In this document: piece by piece, positions 11,209-23,469 of the stretch
Position numbering within the stretch: position 1 is the stretch's first letter
Layout: the number at the start of each line of letters is the position of its first letter
Source of the DNA: Enoplolaimus lenunculus
Taxonomy: Eukaryota; Nematoda; Enoplea; Enoplida; Thoracostomopsidae
Direction of reading: 5' to 3'
DNA length: 64,000 bases
NCBI GenBank assembly: GCA_030248215.1
Contig: JASANG010000065.1
Location: forward strand, 124,001 to 188,000
Notes under the pieces: model-generated
What the model saw: only the letters and a program-made list of their open reading frames with translations
Told to the model about the DNA's origin: nothing
Database searches by the model: none
Made by a program: the position numbers and the translations under genes

Positions 11209-12250
11209 GTCAACCTTGATATTAACTAAAACTAAACTAGCATACGTACAGTACGACAACCTGATCTCTAAAAGTTTTGTTACACCAAATAAACATTGCA
11301 TAAGCAAAAGCAAAAGTATACAATTGAAATGGTCACGAATATGCACGTAATTGTCATGTTTGCGTTTGAAATACGACCACCACACCAAAAACAAAGAAAG
11401 TATACGTACACCACTGAAGCTTCAAACCGCGTTACCCAGCACAGACATACGTATATATATAACCTTCAACCTTATCTACGGTACAGAACTGGCTTAACAG
11501 CCAGTGGCGTATCGGCAAGATTTCATTTCGGGCCCCGTAAAATTGAACATAAAAGAAATGTTGACACATACCATCTAGAACGTTATTCTAAACCATCGTT
11601 AATACGGCTTGAAGCTTGTTTCTTAAGAAATTTCGGCCCGAGCGAGATATATATACCCTCTATCGTTCCCACTTGTCTTTTCAAGAGCACACCGATAAAC
11701 TAAGCATAAAAACAACATTACTACACACTTAAAACACACCAATCACACATGTTGCCATGCGTCAAGCACTCGAATACCATTGTACCATACGTACATACAC
11801 CGCCAACTCGGTCTACCATGCAACCCTTAGCAAAATTGAAACACAGGATCAGATTTCACAATCCACAAAGAACTTTTACACGAACGAATGCTAAGGCTCC
11901 AATTTCAACTGTAAAGTGCTAAGCAGCATGCATATACGTACGTTGACAATGCCAAAAAAAAACCATGGGGCACATATTATACGCGTCCATCAAACGAAAA
12001 TAAAGACCGTTAATGATCGCACGAACTAAGCTTAGGGTCAAAACGGAATTGAACCTTATCAAAATGCGGGTTGTGTCTTATTTACTCAAGTACCAACACA
12101 AACATTACATATTTCTTATTTGTGCATGCGTAATCACCAATTTTGTCAATTCATTCGAGCAAGTTACTTTCGTTTTTCCAAAGTCATTTTTCATTGGTAG
12201 AAGCATTGTGTATCCTAGAGTAAGCCATTTTGATTTCATATATATAGCAC
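11209..12250. other. No gene recognised
   Basis: About 1 kb of AT-rich sequence. A 135-codon frame at 11296-11703 has no domain character. Confidence 0.4.
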
Positions 12251-12440
12251 TAGGGATATGCCGATTAATCGGCATCGGCACTGCAAAAAATTTGCCGATT
12301 ATACTCGTTTATGATGGTTAGGGTTTAAGTCTTTATTGTTTATTAAGCATGGTGTACTAAATTTGGAATCGACACTGGCATCGGCAAATTCCAAAATAAG
12401 AATCGGCATCGGCGAAAATTTTGGTATCGACACATCCCTA
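12251..12440. mobile_element. MITE, family C (ATCGGCATCGGC)
   Basis: Starts TAGGGATATGCCGATTAATC and ends GGTATCGACACATCCCTA, an inverted repeat. Contains ATCGGCATCGGC on both sides. The flanks TATAGCAC and TATAGAAA match only partly, so the duplication is uncertain. Confidence 0.85.
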
Positions 12441-14427
12441 TATAGAAAAAATTTGTAAAACCCGCTATCCAAATATATGTTAGCTTACTGAATGTATACA
12501 CCAATGAAAAACATAGATGTAACACCGTTAACCAATCAGCGTTAGTTTTACATCATCATTGCTTTGTTACATCTTACATTCGCTACTTGGACTAGGACAA
12601 TCTGCTTTTTGCTCAGAATAGCAGAGTGGTCTAGGCCAATAGGTAACTGGCCTAAATAGCAGATTGGCATACGACATAACTTAGAGATTCTAATATGAAC
12701 TAAACACTGTGATAAATTTTAACTTATATATTAGAGCTGCCTCGGGCCCAGGATTTTTACCGAGGCCGGCGCCGAAACCAAGGCCCCGGTGCCTGGTTTG
12801 GTCCGGTATCAACCAGAGCCAAGTTAGAACACGTAAGGAAAACTGTCACCTTGGGTTAGCCCAAATCGTAATTCCGCTTTGGACTAGCCCAATTCGGAAT
12901 TGCGCTGAATTACGACTTGGGCTGCGACATACATAAATATATCGCACTAATTTTTTTCGATGACTCCACTTATAAAAGCAAACTAACCGTCATATGTGGG
13001 TTCTTTTAATTATTTAGTGCGTCGAAAGAACTACAAAACATGTTACTTGTCAAAAACGAAACATTTTGTTCAATGTTTGACATGGCTACAACAACAGCCA
13101 AAGACCGACTTGTAAAACGCCAGCTACTATCCTGATTGAACTTCGTTTTGAACAGGACTTCTAACTTGATTCAGAATTGCATTTGCACCCTATAAGCTTA
13201 GCCCGTATTCTCAAATATGTATAGCACCTATTACCAGTCGGTGATAGGGCCTGTAAACCTTCGAACCACGGTGTGATGAGATTTGAAATTAAGCACATTT
13301 ATTGAATCCGATTTAGTCTAATTCTGTGCCAATTTTAAGATGTACAATGACAGCAGTTCATTAGTTTGAAAACCTATTACTACGTAACTTAGCCTAAACT
13401 TTCCCGGTACATCAAAAAAATGTGAACTGAAATTTATAAAACTGAAATATGCAGTGATGGAAGTCAACCACGATCGACCTGTAGTTTTGTTTATCATGGA
13501 TCAACACGTAACAAATTTAAACAGGTAATTATTATACGGCTTCAATTTAGGTCATACCAGAAAAGTTCATCAAAGTGTAAGAACCGAAAACTGTTGCATA
13601 TCAAAGATTACGCAATTCCCAACGAAAAGTTTACGTCAAAGACATATACAATCAAATATTAACAACCTCGCCAATCATCACGGGTATATTTACGTATATA
13701 TGTTTATATATTCTCAAAATACAATGCACTAAAAAAGATAACAGTATTTCACACTACAAAAATATATGTACGCTCTTATATAACTTGCATTTCATTGACG
13801 CCATTTACCGATAGAAAAACTCAAAGTACACTACCACTTACGTAGTACATATGTTTTTATCTTTATATACGTGCGCGGACGGAAATTGGTCTTAACGTGT
13901 AAACACTAAAATAAAATCGTCCCGTTATCGGTATCATACACGAACCTTTTCATCAAATTTTCTGGAAATATCTTGGCTTAGTCAAATACTTTATAAGTTG
14001 ATTTTTCACCGCGTTTTGTCAGTTTTCGATACCGGTACGAGCTTATGGTAGGATCCTTTTTACTTCAAGCCATAAAGAAATACCCCACATAGAAAAAGTT
14101 GCTTTAAAGCCCATCTATCAAACCTTTCACATTAAACAATTCATTATTGGAACAGCTAGAATTTCGAATGAAGTACTTTAAAACTACGTTTTCGCGCTGT
14201 AGTAAGACAAGCGCTTTGTGTGCGAGGCTTGAGAGCGGTAGCTTCGCATTGTGCTTAGAGTTAGTGAAATTGCGGGATATTCATAGGGCAGCGACAACCC
14301 CCTTGCTTGATTAAGACGTTCTACTTTATAACATTATAGTACGCATTCAATTGACAGCAGAAAACGAATTGAAAAGTCCACATGTCAACTGAGTGGGGAA
14401 ACTAAAAAGTGTCTTCTGGTCTACTAC
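12441..14427. other. Mostly featureless; a hairpin and a GC-rich patch
   Basis: 12740-12815 is a GC-rich patch (CGAGGCCGGCGCCGAAACC). 12851-12922 can fold: AGCCCAAATCGTAATTCCGC faces GCGCTGAATTACGACTTGGG. Both look like remnants of further short elements. No exon recognised in the rest. Confidence 0.4.
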
Positions 14428-14435
14428 TCACACAT

Positions 14436-14791
14436 CAGGGTGGCAACACAGGTTCGGATAAGGCAAAATCTTGTGGTTCGGATTCGGTTGTGAAGAAGCC
14501 GAATCCAAAAGCCGAATCCAACAGTGTTCGGCAATGTTTTTCAGTTTTAAACAAAAAAATTAAATATCTTGCTATATTAATAAAAAATTTGTTTCAGGTT
14601 CAAAATTGAGGTCGAGCATGAAATATATTAACGTTTAAAAGTTATGCGGCTGGCATTGAGTTGATATTCTGAAACAAATTATAGATACGTAACTGAAATT
14701 TGCAATATGCAAGATTCGGATTCGGATTCAAATTTGGCAAATAAGCAAAAATATTCGGATTCGGTCAAATCGTAGATTCGGTGCAACCCTG
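14436..14791. mobile_element. MITE, family B (TTCGGATTCGG subtype), perfect duplication
   Basis: Starts CAGGGTGGCAACACAGG and ends TTCGGTGCAACCCTG. TCACACAT lies directly outside both ends (14428-14435 and 14792-14799). 356 bp. The subterminal motif is GGTTCGGAT / GATTCGGATTCGG, unlike the CCGG copies. A partial relative lies at about 24020-24215. Confidence 0.93.
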
Positions 14792-14968
14792 TCACACATA
14801 TAAACTGCGAGAATCTAACTTGGCCATATCTCATTCGATCAACAATCAAATTTGACATATAAAATGAGTTTCTATGTTGGTGGGGGCCAGAGAAATTGTG
14901 CTTCCAAAATTCCAAAAGAAACGAATACGTAAAGAAGCACTTTTATACATTTTTGGCTAACCTACTAG

Positions 14969-15440
14969 CAGGGATGGGCGGTCACGGTAAAAACCGAGAC
15001 CGAGACGGTCAAGAAAAATCTCGGTCTCGGTCAATTTTTGATCATTACCGAAAAAAATTTGATTTTTTAAAATAAATTAGTTTAATTCTTTTTTAAGGTT
15101 TTTTTGCGGTTTTCAAAGTTTTTTTTGTGATTTTCTTAAATGCATTTGTTCCTAATTCAACTCTGCTCAGTTAGGAAACTTACATCCCTGAATTTAAATA
15201 TGATTGTACTAAATTAGTATATCAATTCGTCACTATGACTGCAACAAACTTTTAAACTAGTGTGGACTATTGGCAATTGACAAAGCTAACGGTTAACCGT
15301 GATTAACATCGGCTTTGTATAGGTTCACCAGCTTTGCTGAATTCTCGACTTCCGGTCTCGGTTCCAAACCACCGAGACTCAAAAAGCCGAGACCACGACC
15401 TGCCAAATCCCGAGACTTGCCGAGACCGAGATTATACTGG
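14969..15440. repeat. CGAGACC-rich dispersed element
   Basis: Starts CAGGGATGGGCGGTCACGG and contains ACCGAGACCGAGACGGTC on the left and CCGAGACTTGCCGAGACCGA on the right. The left end recurs at 17509-17545 (CAGGGATGGGTGGTCTTG). The right terminus is unclear; a further CCGGGACCGAGACC lies at 15513. Confidence 0.55.
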
Positions 15441-16442
15441 TAAAACAATTCCGCTCGCTCGTAAAATTACACGAAGTTCCTCCGCACACACGTGGGAAAG
15501 TTAACTAAAATGAGCCGGGACCGAGACCAACACGTTATTTAAGAAGAGCTAACCGGGCAATTTGCCAGGTCCAGTTGGGGCTAGTTCAATTGATTGTAGT
15601 TTAGCCTTATATACAGACCCAAAAATGACTGCTAATTTGTTCATGCGACGTTGTTGAGAATTCTTGCCAGACAACAGTCACCCTAAATCAATATTACACT
15701 TCTTAAGACAAATTATCCGTATAGTCCCATATTTTGTAGTTCCGATTCCGGTATAAATTTGCTGTTCCGATTCCGATTCCGGTATAATCCAGTTCCGCTT
15801 TGCAGCCAGATATACATATACACGGTATTTTTTATTTTCCCACGGTTGGCTGTACACGCTATAATACACTTCCACTGTAAGTCACCATAAACGTATATAT
15901 ACATTATTTCCGAAACACAGAGCTCTTTTGGGTGTGGCAAGGCAACAATATGAAATTTAAACATTTCGCTGGAGAACCGTCTCGGAACAATAATTTACAA
16001 TAATTGTCAACCTTCGGTGTCTCATGCAGGGTTTCTTTTATTTTGCTGCGATTGTATTTCTGGGCAAGTAAAGAAGAAGCACTAACGTGAAATTTAAAAT
16101 CCAAGCCAACAATTAAACTTAAATCAGCAACAATATATTTTTGCACGACACAAATAGTACCAAAATGCACATATTTAGGTACAAATCGCTATGCTCCGAT
16201 TGAAGGTATATATACGTTATCGAAATCGAAATCATGATTATTCGTCGTTTCTAACTTATTTTATTTGCAATTATATGCCAAATTTGCCTGCGGTTCTGTT
16301 AAGTTTCGTAACAACCAGTATTATTTCTATCAGTCCTCAGCGCGCAGTTGCGTAATAAATTTGAAATGAAAATTATCATAGAAACGCGAATAACATGTCT
16401 GTGCAAGCTGACAGAACCTCTAAAACCTATTATACAATATAT
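15441..16442. other. No gene recognised
   Basis: A family B-like fragment sits at about 15736-15805 (repeated TTCCGATTCCGG). The rest is AT-rich without recognisable features. Confidence 0.4.
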
Positions 16443-16870
16443 TAGGGATGTGCCGATCAGGATGCGACTGGAATTCCGATTCTGATTAGAATTCAGATTG
16501 ATAACGAGTTCAGAATTCGACAGCACAATAAATCGGAATCGGAATTTTGAAATTTCAATTTTAGTCCTAATGGTTCTAATACATTACATAAATTATGAGT
16601 CATCTATTAAATTGTTTTCGATGAGTTAACGTATACAACATCAGTTCATTATAAATGCCAAGACTTGAACCCTAACAACCAAAAAATAGTCATATTATAA
16701 AAATGGTTCGTTTCCCTGATCAGACGCATTGATATATGCCTGCAAGTGAAATTGAGACCATTCCAACTCATTATTACATGCAAAAAGTATCGGCAAAGAA
16801 TCGGCAATAAATTTTTTCAATCAGTGGCAATTATTACCGATGTCGACGCTGATTAATCAGCACATCACTA
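16443..16870. mobile_element. MITE, family C, longer copy
   Basis: Starts TAGGGATGTGCCGATCAGG and ends GATTAATCAGCACATCACTA. Near the left end there is family B-like sequence (CAGGATGCGACTGGAATTCC, then AAATCGGAATCGGAATTTTG), suggesting an internal insertion. Confidence 0.65.
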
Positions 16871-17379
16871 ATGCATATACGTACGTATGATTTATGCTTG
16901 AACTGGTGGATACTAATAACCTCTATACATACGTAAAAATGTCTCAATATGTAAAACTTATGTGCTCTGAAAATTTCCAGTTCCGATTGCTGAAACAGGA
17001 AATCGGGGGAAATCTGGTGATTAGAAGAGCTCGACCGCATATTAATTTCACCGGATGCCGGAACCAGATGCTAAGGGACATTGTGCCAAAATTTGAGTAC
17101 TGTTGGTAGTATTTGAATCGTACAAAAGTCCACATAATTTTTCTAATTACTGTTTTAAAATTAACTGTTAGCAAAGAGTTTTCATTTCACTTCAGTATAA
17201 AAAACTTAAGCTTGTACATTTCCCCGGAAATGCAGTCGAGCAAGTCTAGTATTTCTACCAATTAGCATAATTGGCTAATATAGCAAATTATATCGACCAG
17301 TCCCATGGAAATTTATTTCTAGAACAAGGCTCGGCCTATCTACATCATAAGTGCGTATAACTTTATACTTGCTAATCAA

Positions 17380-17462
17380 TTACTTAACCAATTTGACGTT
17401 TCTAAAAGCGAACTTAACTTAAGTTAAGCAAAAACTTAAGCCGCTAAAAGCATTTGACTTGA
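17380..17462. repeat. ACTTAAGT-rich dispersed repeat, second copy
   Basis: Shares TTTGACGTTTCTAAAAGCG and AACTTAAG runs with 6290-6420. Confidence 0.4.
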
Positions 17463-17971
17463 TGCAGACGAATATTTCTAAAATATTATTACCAGTGCAG
17501 GGATGGGTGGTCTTGTATTAAAACCAAGATCTAACCGACGGGTATGTGCGATGCTATCCATTGTCAAATAGTGTTTTATGAGTTGCGATAAATTCAATCT
17601 AGCTACGTAAGCCTACCACATGTCCATTATGTATATATGCAATGTAAAAAGTTGTGCAATGTCTGCATGCAAGCCGCAGCTCTAAAGTTTCCCTTCTAAC
17701 TTTCACTGTTGCGCTGCGAACACTTCATTTATTCAAAACAGGGTTTATTGTAAAGGGATGACTGGTCAAAATCGGGGAATGTGCATTGAGACATGCATGT
17801 CCATTATGCACACTTACTATATAATGCTACGCACTACTGCACGGCGCAGCAGGAGAGCGTTCCCTCGAAAATTCGCTTTCTTCACGTTCGATTTCCGCTC
17901 GATTGATCTATGTCCAGCTTACTACTTAAAATTCGCACGCTAGAGAATGGTTTGCTCACACACTAGAGTGG

Positions 17972-18184
17972 ATGGTATGCTCTGCAAGTAAGTATGCTAA
18001 TTCATTGTATTTCCATGATATAATATGCTACGCAGTTTATGAATTTTGCACGTTTTATCATTCACAAAACTACAATAAAGTGAATGGATTATTGGGAATA
18101 ATCTGGGCGGCCATGAAACTAAAACAATTTCATGACAAACCTATAGAAAAAACTATAACAGAAATCACAGGCGGAATATTTTAG
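17972..18184 (+). other. 70-codon ORF, coding status unknown
   Basis: A frame with a Lys-rich end (NKVNGLLGIIWAAMKLKQFH, DKPIEKTITEITGGIF) in sequence where no repeat was recognised. No family match is known to me and no clear splice sites frame it. It may be chance, or a relic. Confidence 0.12.
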
Positions 18185-18765
18185 CAAATCTATTTTATAT
18201 ATCCACTTTGCTGTACTGCCACACTACCTCATGACTAAATTCAATAACAGTCCTGGTTTTAGGTAAAACTGATTGTCTGCGTTTTGTAAGTTTAATTCCA
18301 ATATTTAGCCAGATTTTAACTCAAACGGATATTGGTAGAAGGCGGAGCTGCATTGCGCTGGAAATCAGCTTGAAACAAAACGAAAGGCATATTAAATTTT
18401 ATAACACTTGCCACGATGTGCGTATTTTGTATGTTACCTTGACACCTCCTGGATTGATTGTTCCTTAAACTTTCGCTTTCTAAGTTTCAAATTTATAAAT
18501 TAATTTGGATGGTTTAACTGGATAGCTAAACCCGTAGTTAGTGTGTTTTATGGTGATGCGAAAACAGCGGCTCCAAAACTAGTCGGAGGACTGGGTTGTA
18601 TACAGAAATCAACTTGTACAGGTTGTTTTCGGGCAATCAGGACAAATCTGTGAATCGTGACGAAGTTTCTGGAACAACAAAATTGTGCGAGTCGGATTTT
18701 GGTATGTACCAGTTTTCTCTGTTTTTATGCCTTTAAGTGTAAGGTTCTGCGATCTTAAGGGCAAT

Positions 18766-19140
18766 GTATCTAAATGTTATGTTTGTGCGAAGTAGTTGAA
18801 ACAATCGACCACAGCTGGATTCAAACCAGAGACCTCTGGCTAACGGGACCAACGTTCTTACCAACTGAGCTATCGCGGTTTGTGTCCGAGTATTCTATCG
18901 TGCAATACCCGACATCCCCCGTTTTTTCGAAAAGGTCTGCCGCTTACCGTCGCACTTTTTATGTGCTCACACCGCGGCTGTATGCCTTTGCGGTCCCATC
19001 GTGGCAACAATGTAAGGTTGTGCGGTTTTATGGGCAATGTATGTAAGTGTTATGTTAGTGCGAAGTAGTTGAAGCAATTGACCACGACTGGATTCAAACC
19101 AGCGACCTTAACACTTACCAACTGAACTATCGCGGCACTG
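18766..19140 (-). mobile_element. tRNA-derived SINEs, minus strand
   Basis: Two heads read on the minus strand (about 18783-18872 and 19052-19137) as GCGATAGCTCAGTTGGTAAG with box B GGTTTGAATCCAG. The tail of the second (18880-19050; TGCAATACCCGACAT, GCTCACACCGCGGCTGTA) is shared with 20165-20310. Confidence 0.75.
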
Positions 19141-19424
19141 ATTCAACTACTTGTGTTAGCTATTATATGCGTTGCTTACAAGTGTTCTACTCTGTGTACT
19201 GCGTAGCTATATACTATGCAGTGTGTATTACGTGTTGATTTTTTTATATGTGCGCTATGTATTCGGGTATTCATTCGTGCAATACACGACAAGAACGTCA
19301 GCATTTGGTTCTTCAGTGTTTTTACTGCTGACGCATATGAAGGCACGACATATGAATCTTAACCGATGTCGCAGCATCAGCATGAGATTTATTTTGCCTC
19401 CATACATCCACATGTCACAGTTCG

Positions 19425-19980
19425 CTGTAAATATATATACAGTATGTAAAACAAAAAGGTTACCATACATGTGCACGTATATCGGAATATAAAGCTGTTG
19501 CAATGATCACATGGTGTAGAAGTTGTTGCAACGACCACATGGTATAGTGGTAGCATGTTTGACTCGAATGCAAGAGGGCCGAGGCCGAAGTTCCATTCCC
19601 GTCGTGATCCTTAACTTTGGGCAAAGCTTCGGACAGGGGTCCTGAAGACAGTATAGTTCCAACATGGTGGTACCGCCGAGATGAGCACGGTAAACAGCAA
19701 GCCGATGGATTCGGGTAGTTGGATTAGCGGTCCGGAGACGACCACGTGTGAAAAAAGGGATATCGGTATATGTGCACTGTGTAAAGTGTATAAAAAGCAA
19801 AAAGATTGTCATACATGTGCGCATATAACTGAATATGAAGTTGTTGCAATGACCACGTGGTTTAGTGGTAGCATGCTTGACTCAGGTGCAAGAGGGCCGA
19901 GGTGCTATTTCCGGCGTGTGCTTAACTTTGGGCAAAACATAGGATAGGGGTCGTGAAGGCCCTATAGTTTCAACACAAAG
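19425..19980 (+). mobile_element. Tandem pair of tRNA-derived SINEs
   Basis: Heads at about 19533-19610 and 19851-19920 read GACCACATGGTATAGTGGTA and GACCACGTGGTTTAGTGGTA, followed by GCAAGAGGGCCGAGG and CTTAACTTTGGGCAAA. The spacing of about 320 bases and shared upstream CATACATGTGC show a tandem or double insertion. Related copies lie on the minus strand at 27.3-29.6 kb. Confidence 0.75.
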
Positions 19981-20086
19981 CTAAAGTTACAGGATTAATA
20001 ATAACAGGAAGGAAGACTGCCTATCTTGTTTGTAAAACTACGTGTTTGGTGCTGTAGTGACCGTAAGGTTGAGTGGTCCTGTACGC

Positions 20087-20600
20087 AATGTATGTGTTAG
20101 TTTACTACGCTGTGCACTGCGTAGCTACTGTGCAATACGTGTTGACTGTTTTGTGTTTGCTGTTCATTCGGGTATTCCACCGTGCAATACCTGACATATC
20201 TCTTTCTCCGAGAAGGTCGCCGTATGACTGTCAGAGTTTCTGAAGGGCTTACACCGCGGATGTACGCTCTTGCGGTTCCATCGTAGTCACTATGTAATGC
20301 AATGTAAGTGTTAATGTTAGTGCGAAATAATTGAAACAATTGAACACGGCTGGATTCGAACCAGTGACCTTCGGCTAACCAGGTCAACGCTCTTACCACC
20401 TAAACTATCGTGGATCTGCTTGAAATACTTATGTTAGCTATTATGCGTTGTTTGACCAATGTGCTATGCTGTGTGTATACTGTATTTTCCGTAGATACTA
20501 TGCAAGCTGTATTATGTGTTGGCTTTTTATGTGTGTGCTATTCATTCGGTTCCATCGTGCAATGCCCGACAATGACGAGACAGAAAAATCTTAGGAAATT
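20087..20600 (-). mobile_element. tRNA-derived SINE copy ahead of the KCTD gene
   Basis: The head at about 20313-20414 reads on the minus strand with box B CTGGTTCGAATCCAGC. The tail 20160-20310 matches 18881-19050. Flanking pieces (GTGCACTGCGTAGCTA; GCTATTCATTCGG) repeat at 19180-19270 and 20446-20560. It ends about 260 bases before the KCTD start codon. Confidence 0.7.
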
Positions 20601-20860
20601 TAGTCGAAGTTAGAGTGTAAAACTGAGTTTATTTTATCTTCATTTCGAGTAGCTTTACAGAAAGAAACTTAAGTAACTATTTAATTAAAATTTAGTATAT
20701 ATGGCAATGCTAAATCTGTTTTAGTTAGCGTACTCCACTGCTGTAATTTCCGAGATTGATGGTACGCACATGCGCTTCTTACTTTTCACAAGTCAGGCAT
20801 ATTGAGTTTTTAAGACTACTACTCTGCATCAACGTTTAAGGTTTAAAGGCGTAGTTTGTA
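20601..20860 (+). promoter_or_regulatory. Putative 5' region of the KCTD gene
   Basis: Only about 260 bases separate the SINE from the start codon, so the proximal promoter and 5' UTR must lie here or upstream across the SINEs. No TATA box or initiator can be singled out. Confidence 0.25.
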
Positions 20861-23469
20861 ATGTCTGATGATGTAACAAATTCCATGCCTAATGGAACAA
20901 TCGCTGGCGCCAAGGCGAATGATTGGATTCGATTGAATGTTGGCGGCAGAATTTTTCTAACGACGAAAACTACACTTTGCAAAGATTCTGAATCTTTTTT
21001 ACATCGCCTTATATTCTCTGAAGATCTCAAATCGGACAAAGTAAACAAAATTTAGAGCGCATATTATGCAGTTTTGAAGCTAAATATGTGTAATGTTGGT
21101 AGCATTAGAATAGATTGGTTTTTTCATTATGATAAACTAGCAGTCGCATCAAAGTATGTACGTAGTATTTCTACATGCAAAAAGCATTTTGCAAATATGT
21201 AATAACTTAGTGTGTTGCGTTCGGATGCTGGCTAAATTGTGCCACGGGATGTTTTGCCTAGACACGTATATAAGTTACATAAATGCTGTTGTAGTGTTTA
21301 CAAAGCAGCAATGTTTTGATATATGAACGTGTACATCGGCGGCACATTCATATTGGTTTGCGTTCGTTTTTATTTTATTTGCATTCTGTAAAGCTTAGTC
21401 ACGCACTGTGCGAAGCGGGGGCGTTTGCAGTAAGTATGGATGGGGAAGCAGGTAGAAACCAGGTGCGACCGGATCGCGAAAAACCGGATACCGGATCCGG
21501 ATAGTGATTTATTTACCGGAACCGGATGTTAACCGGATAGTGTGTTTTTTAAATCGATCAATTTTTAGCACGTTAATGCGTCAGTAAATGTTAATTTATC
21601 TTTAGTAAAAGGAATATTGCATTTATATTAAGAAAACTCACCGAAATATCACAGCAAAATACTGTATATCTTACAAATTCCCACCCTAATCGCCACGTCA
21701 CTAACCAAACCATGTTCGGACAATCAAGGTATGCTCGAATACCTTATCGGTTATGTTGGAATACTATATACTTACATGTAATTGGACTGAAAACATAACG
21801 CGGGTTTTTTGCTGGATAGTAAACTGGAGCCGGATATCCGGTCGCACCTTGGTAGAAACAGAGTTTGGATTTCGGTCAAAATTAGATTCACAATTAGTTC
21901 TGATTCTAATTAGAAAGTTTAAATATTGTTACACGCTACGTTTTAAGTTCCCATTCAAATATTAATGTTGCTGCTCCCATTCCCCTTCCGATATAATCTG
22001 GTTCAGCTTTACACTCGGTTTAGATTTTTTCTGTTTCGTCCATGGTCTCGTGTCGACCCGGCACCCTCTGGCCCAGCCCCAGGACATCTCTAATATACGT
22101 ATATATTATATACGTATATATTTCTTTGGAGTCTACATTTAATTGCTCATGTATGACTTTAGGATCCTGCGACCGGTGCATATTTGATTGATCGCGATCC
22201 TGAATATTTTGCTCCAGTACTAAACTATTTGCGCTATGGTAAACTTGTGCTAAACAAACATATTGCCATTGAAGGCGAGTGCCTACCTACGTCTTGAGTA
22301 CTTATGTGTTTTTGATTTGACCATTGATTAGATAACGTGAAATACCTCAGAATTCTTAAAAAATTTTAACTTTTTGTTAAGTATCTTACAGCAGTAATTA
22401 AATAGCGGTCGCAACATTTTTAGAAACATTCTACGAATATCCAAAGCTTTTGTTATTGTGGAAATGAAACCGTATACAATTTTTTACACATAATATATTG
22501 TTTATAACCTTAGCGTTTGCAGAACGCTCTGTTAGTCTCGTTAACTAGAAGCTAATATTTTATTCGCATTCATTATACTTATATGTGTTAATTTTAGGAG
22601 TGCTTGAAGAAGCTGAATTTTATAATCTCTCTGGCCTAATTCAATTATGCAAACAAGCCATATCTCAGGAAAGCTTGTCTGTTCCAAAGGTAAATTATTA
22701 CTTATTATTACTGTTACTTCTAAGGTTTATACATCGTAGCGTAATAAGATAATGTGTTGCCTGAAAATTTGTTTCTCTCACCGGTTAAATGAATCTGCTA
22801 ACATCAGTCTCCATTAAGATTATGATTGTTAGACGCTAATTACGTAACTTTGCTGGGGGGGGGGGGCAGTTTCGAAATATTATCAATTATGTGTTATACT
22901 TTTCATATTACATTTTATAGAGAGTGTGCGTTCACCGTGTTTTACAATGTCACGAGGACGAAATTGTTGATGTTGTATCTGCTATTTCGGACGGCTGGAA
23001 ATTCGAACAAGTAAGGTTCTCATTCGAGTAAAGAACAATAATTATTGATTTACTTCTAACTAAGTTGCTGTTTTGTTTCATTAGAAAAGTATGAAAATTT
23101 GAACGATTATAAACTTATTTGTGAACCAGCCAACGGAAAACTTTGAAGTTTGGCAACTTTTTCATATTTGGTCTACGTTTTTCATGTTTAGTCACTTCTA
23201 GCTGCGAGCTAAATTTGAGATCTTTAGCTGTCGTAGGTGGCGTGCTTGAATACCTATTAGTATAACTGGTAATAGATGCTGCATATATTTTATAATATAG
23301 TCTCTACTTTTAGCTACTGCCTATTAATTCGTCTTCATACGCACCTGAAGCTCAAAGTGAATATTTGTGCGTTGTGTCGCAAAATTATCCTCAACAAACT
23401 AGCGACACCACAGATTACACACTTAGTGATCACGGAAAATTTTTGTTGCAAAAGGCTCGGCAAATGTGA
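20861..23469 (+). CDS. KCTD5-like: KCTD2/5/17-family BTB (POZ) domain protein, five exons
   Basis: Exons are 20861-21040, 22163-22274, 22598-22689, 22921-23010 and 23314-23469; they join in frame to 209 aa. Residues about 22-120 form a T1-type BTB domain with [12 protein letters not shown], then [21 protein letters not shown] and [10 protein letters not shown], closely matching human KCTD5. Residues about 129-160 hold the family's C-terminal signature ([14 protein letters not shown]) and about 175-181 YLCVVSQ. Family members assemble as pentamers and bind Cullin-3 to present substrates for ubiquitination in the cytosol; KCTD5 is known to act on G-beta-gamma. This copy has a shorter N-terminus than human KCTD5 (234 aa). 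The start is the first ATG in an exon that opens just before the BTB fold. Intron 2 has a GC-AG boundary; the others are GT-AG. Intron 1 holds a family B MITE. Which of KCTD2, 5 or 17 it represents cannot be settled, and a single ancestral gene is likely in an invertebrate. Confidence 0.95.
21460..21851. mobile_element. MITE, family B, in KCTD intron 1, perfect duplication
   Basis: Starts CAGGTGCGACCGGATCGCG and ends CCGGATATCCGGTCGCACCTTG. GTAGAAAC lies directly outside both ends (21452-21459 and 21852-21859). 392 bp. Confidence 0.94.

Noticed and set aside
11296-11703. 135-codon frame
   Set aside because: No recognisable domain, AT-driven composition and no splice sites around it.
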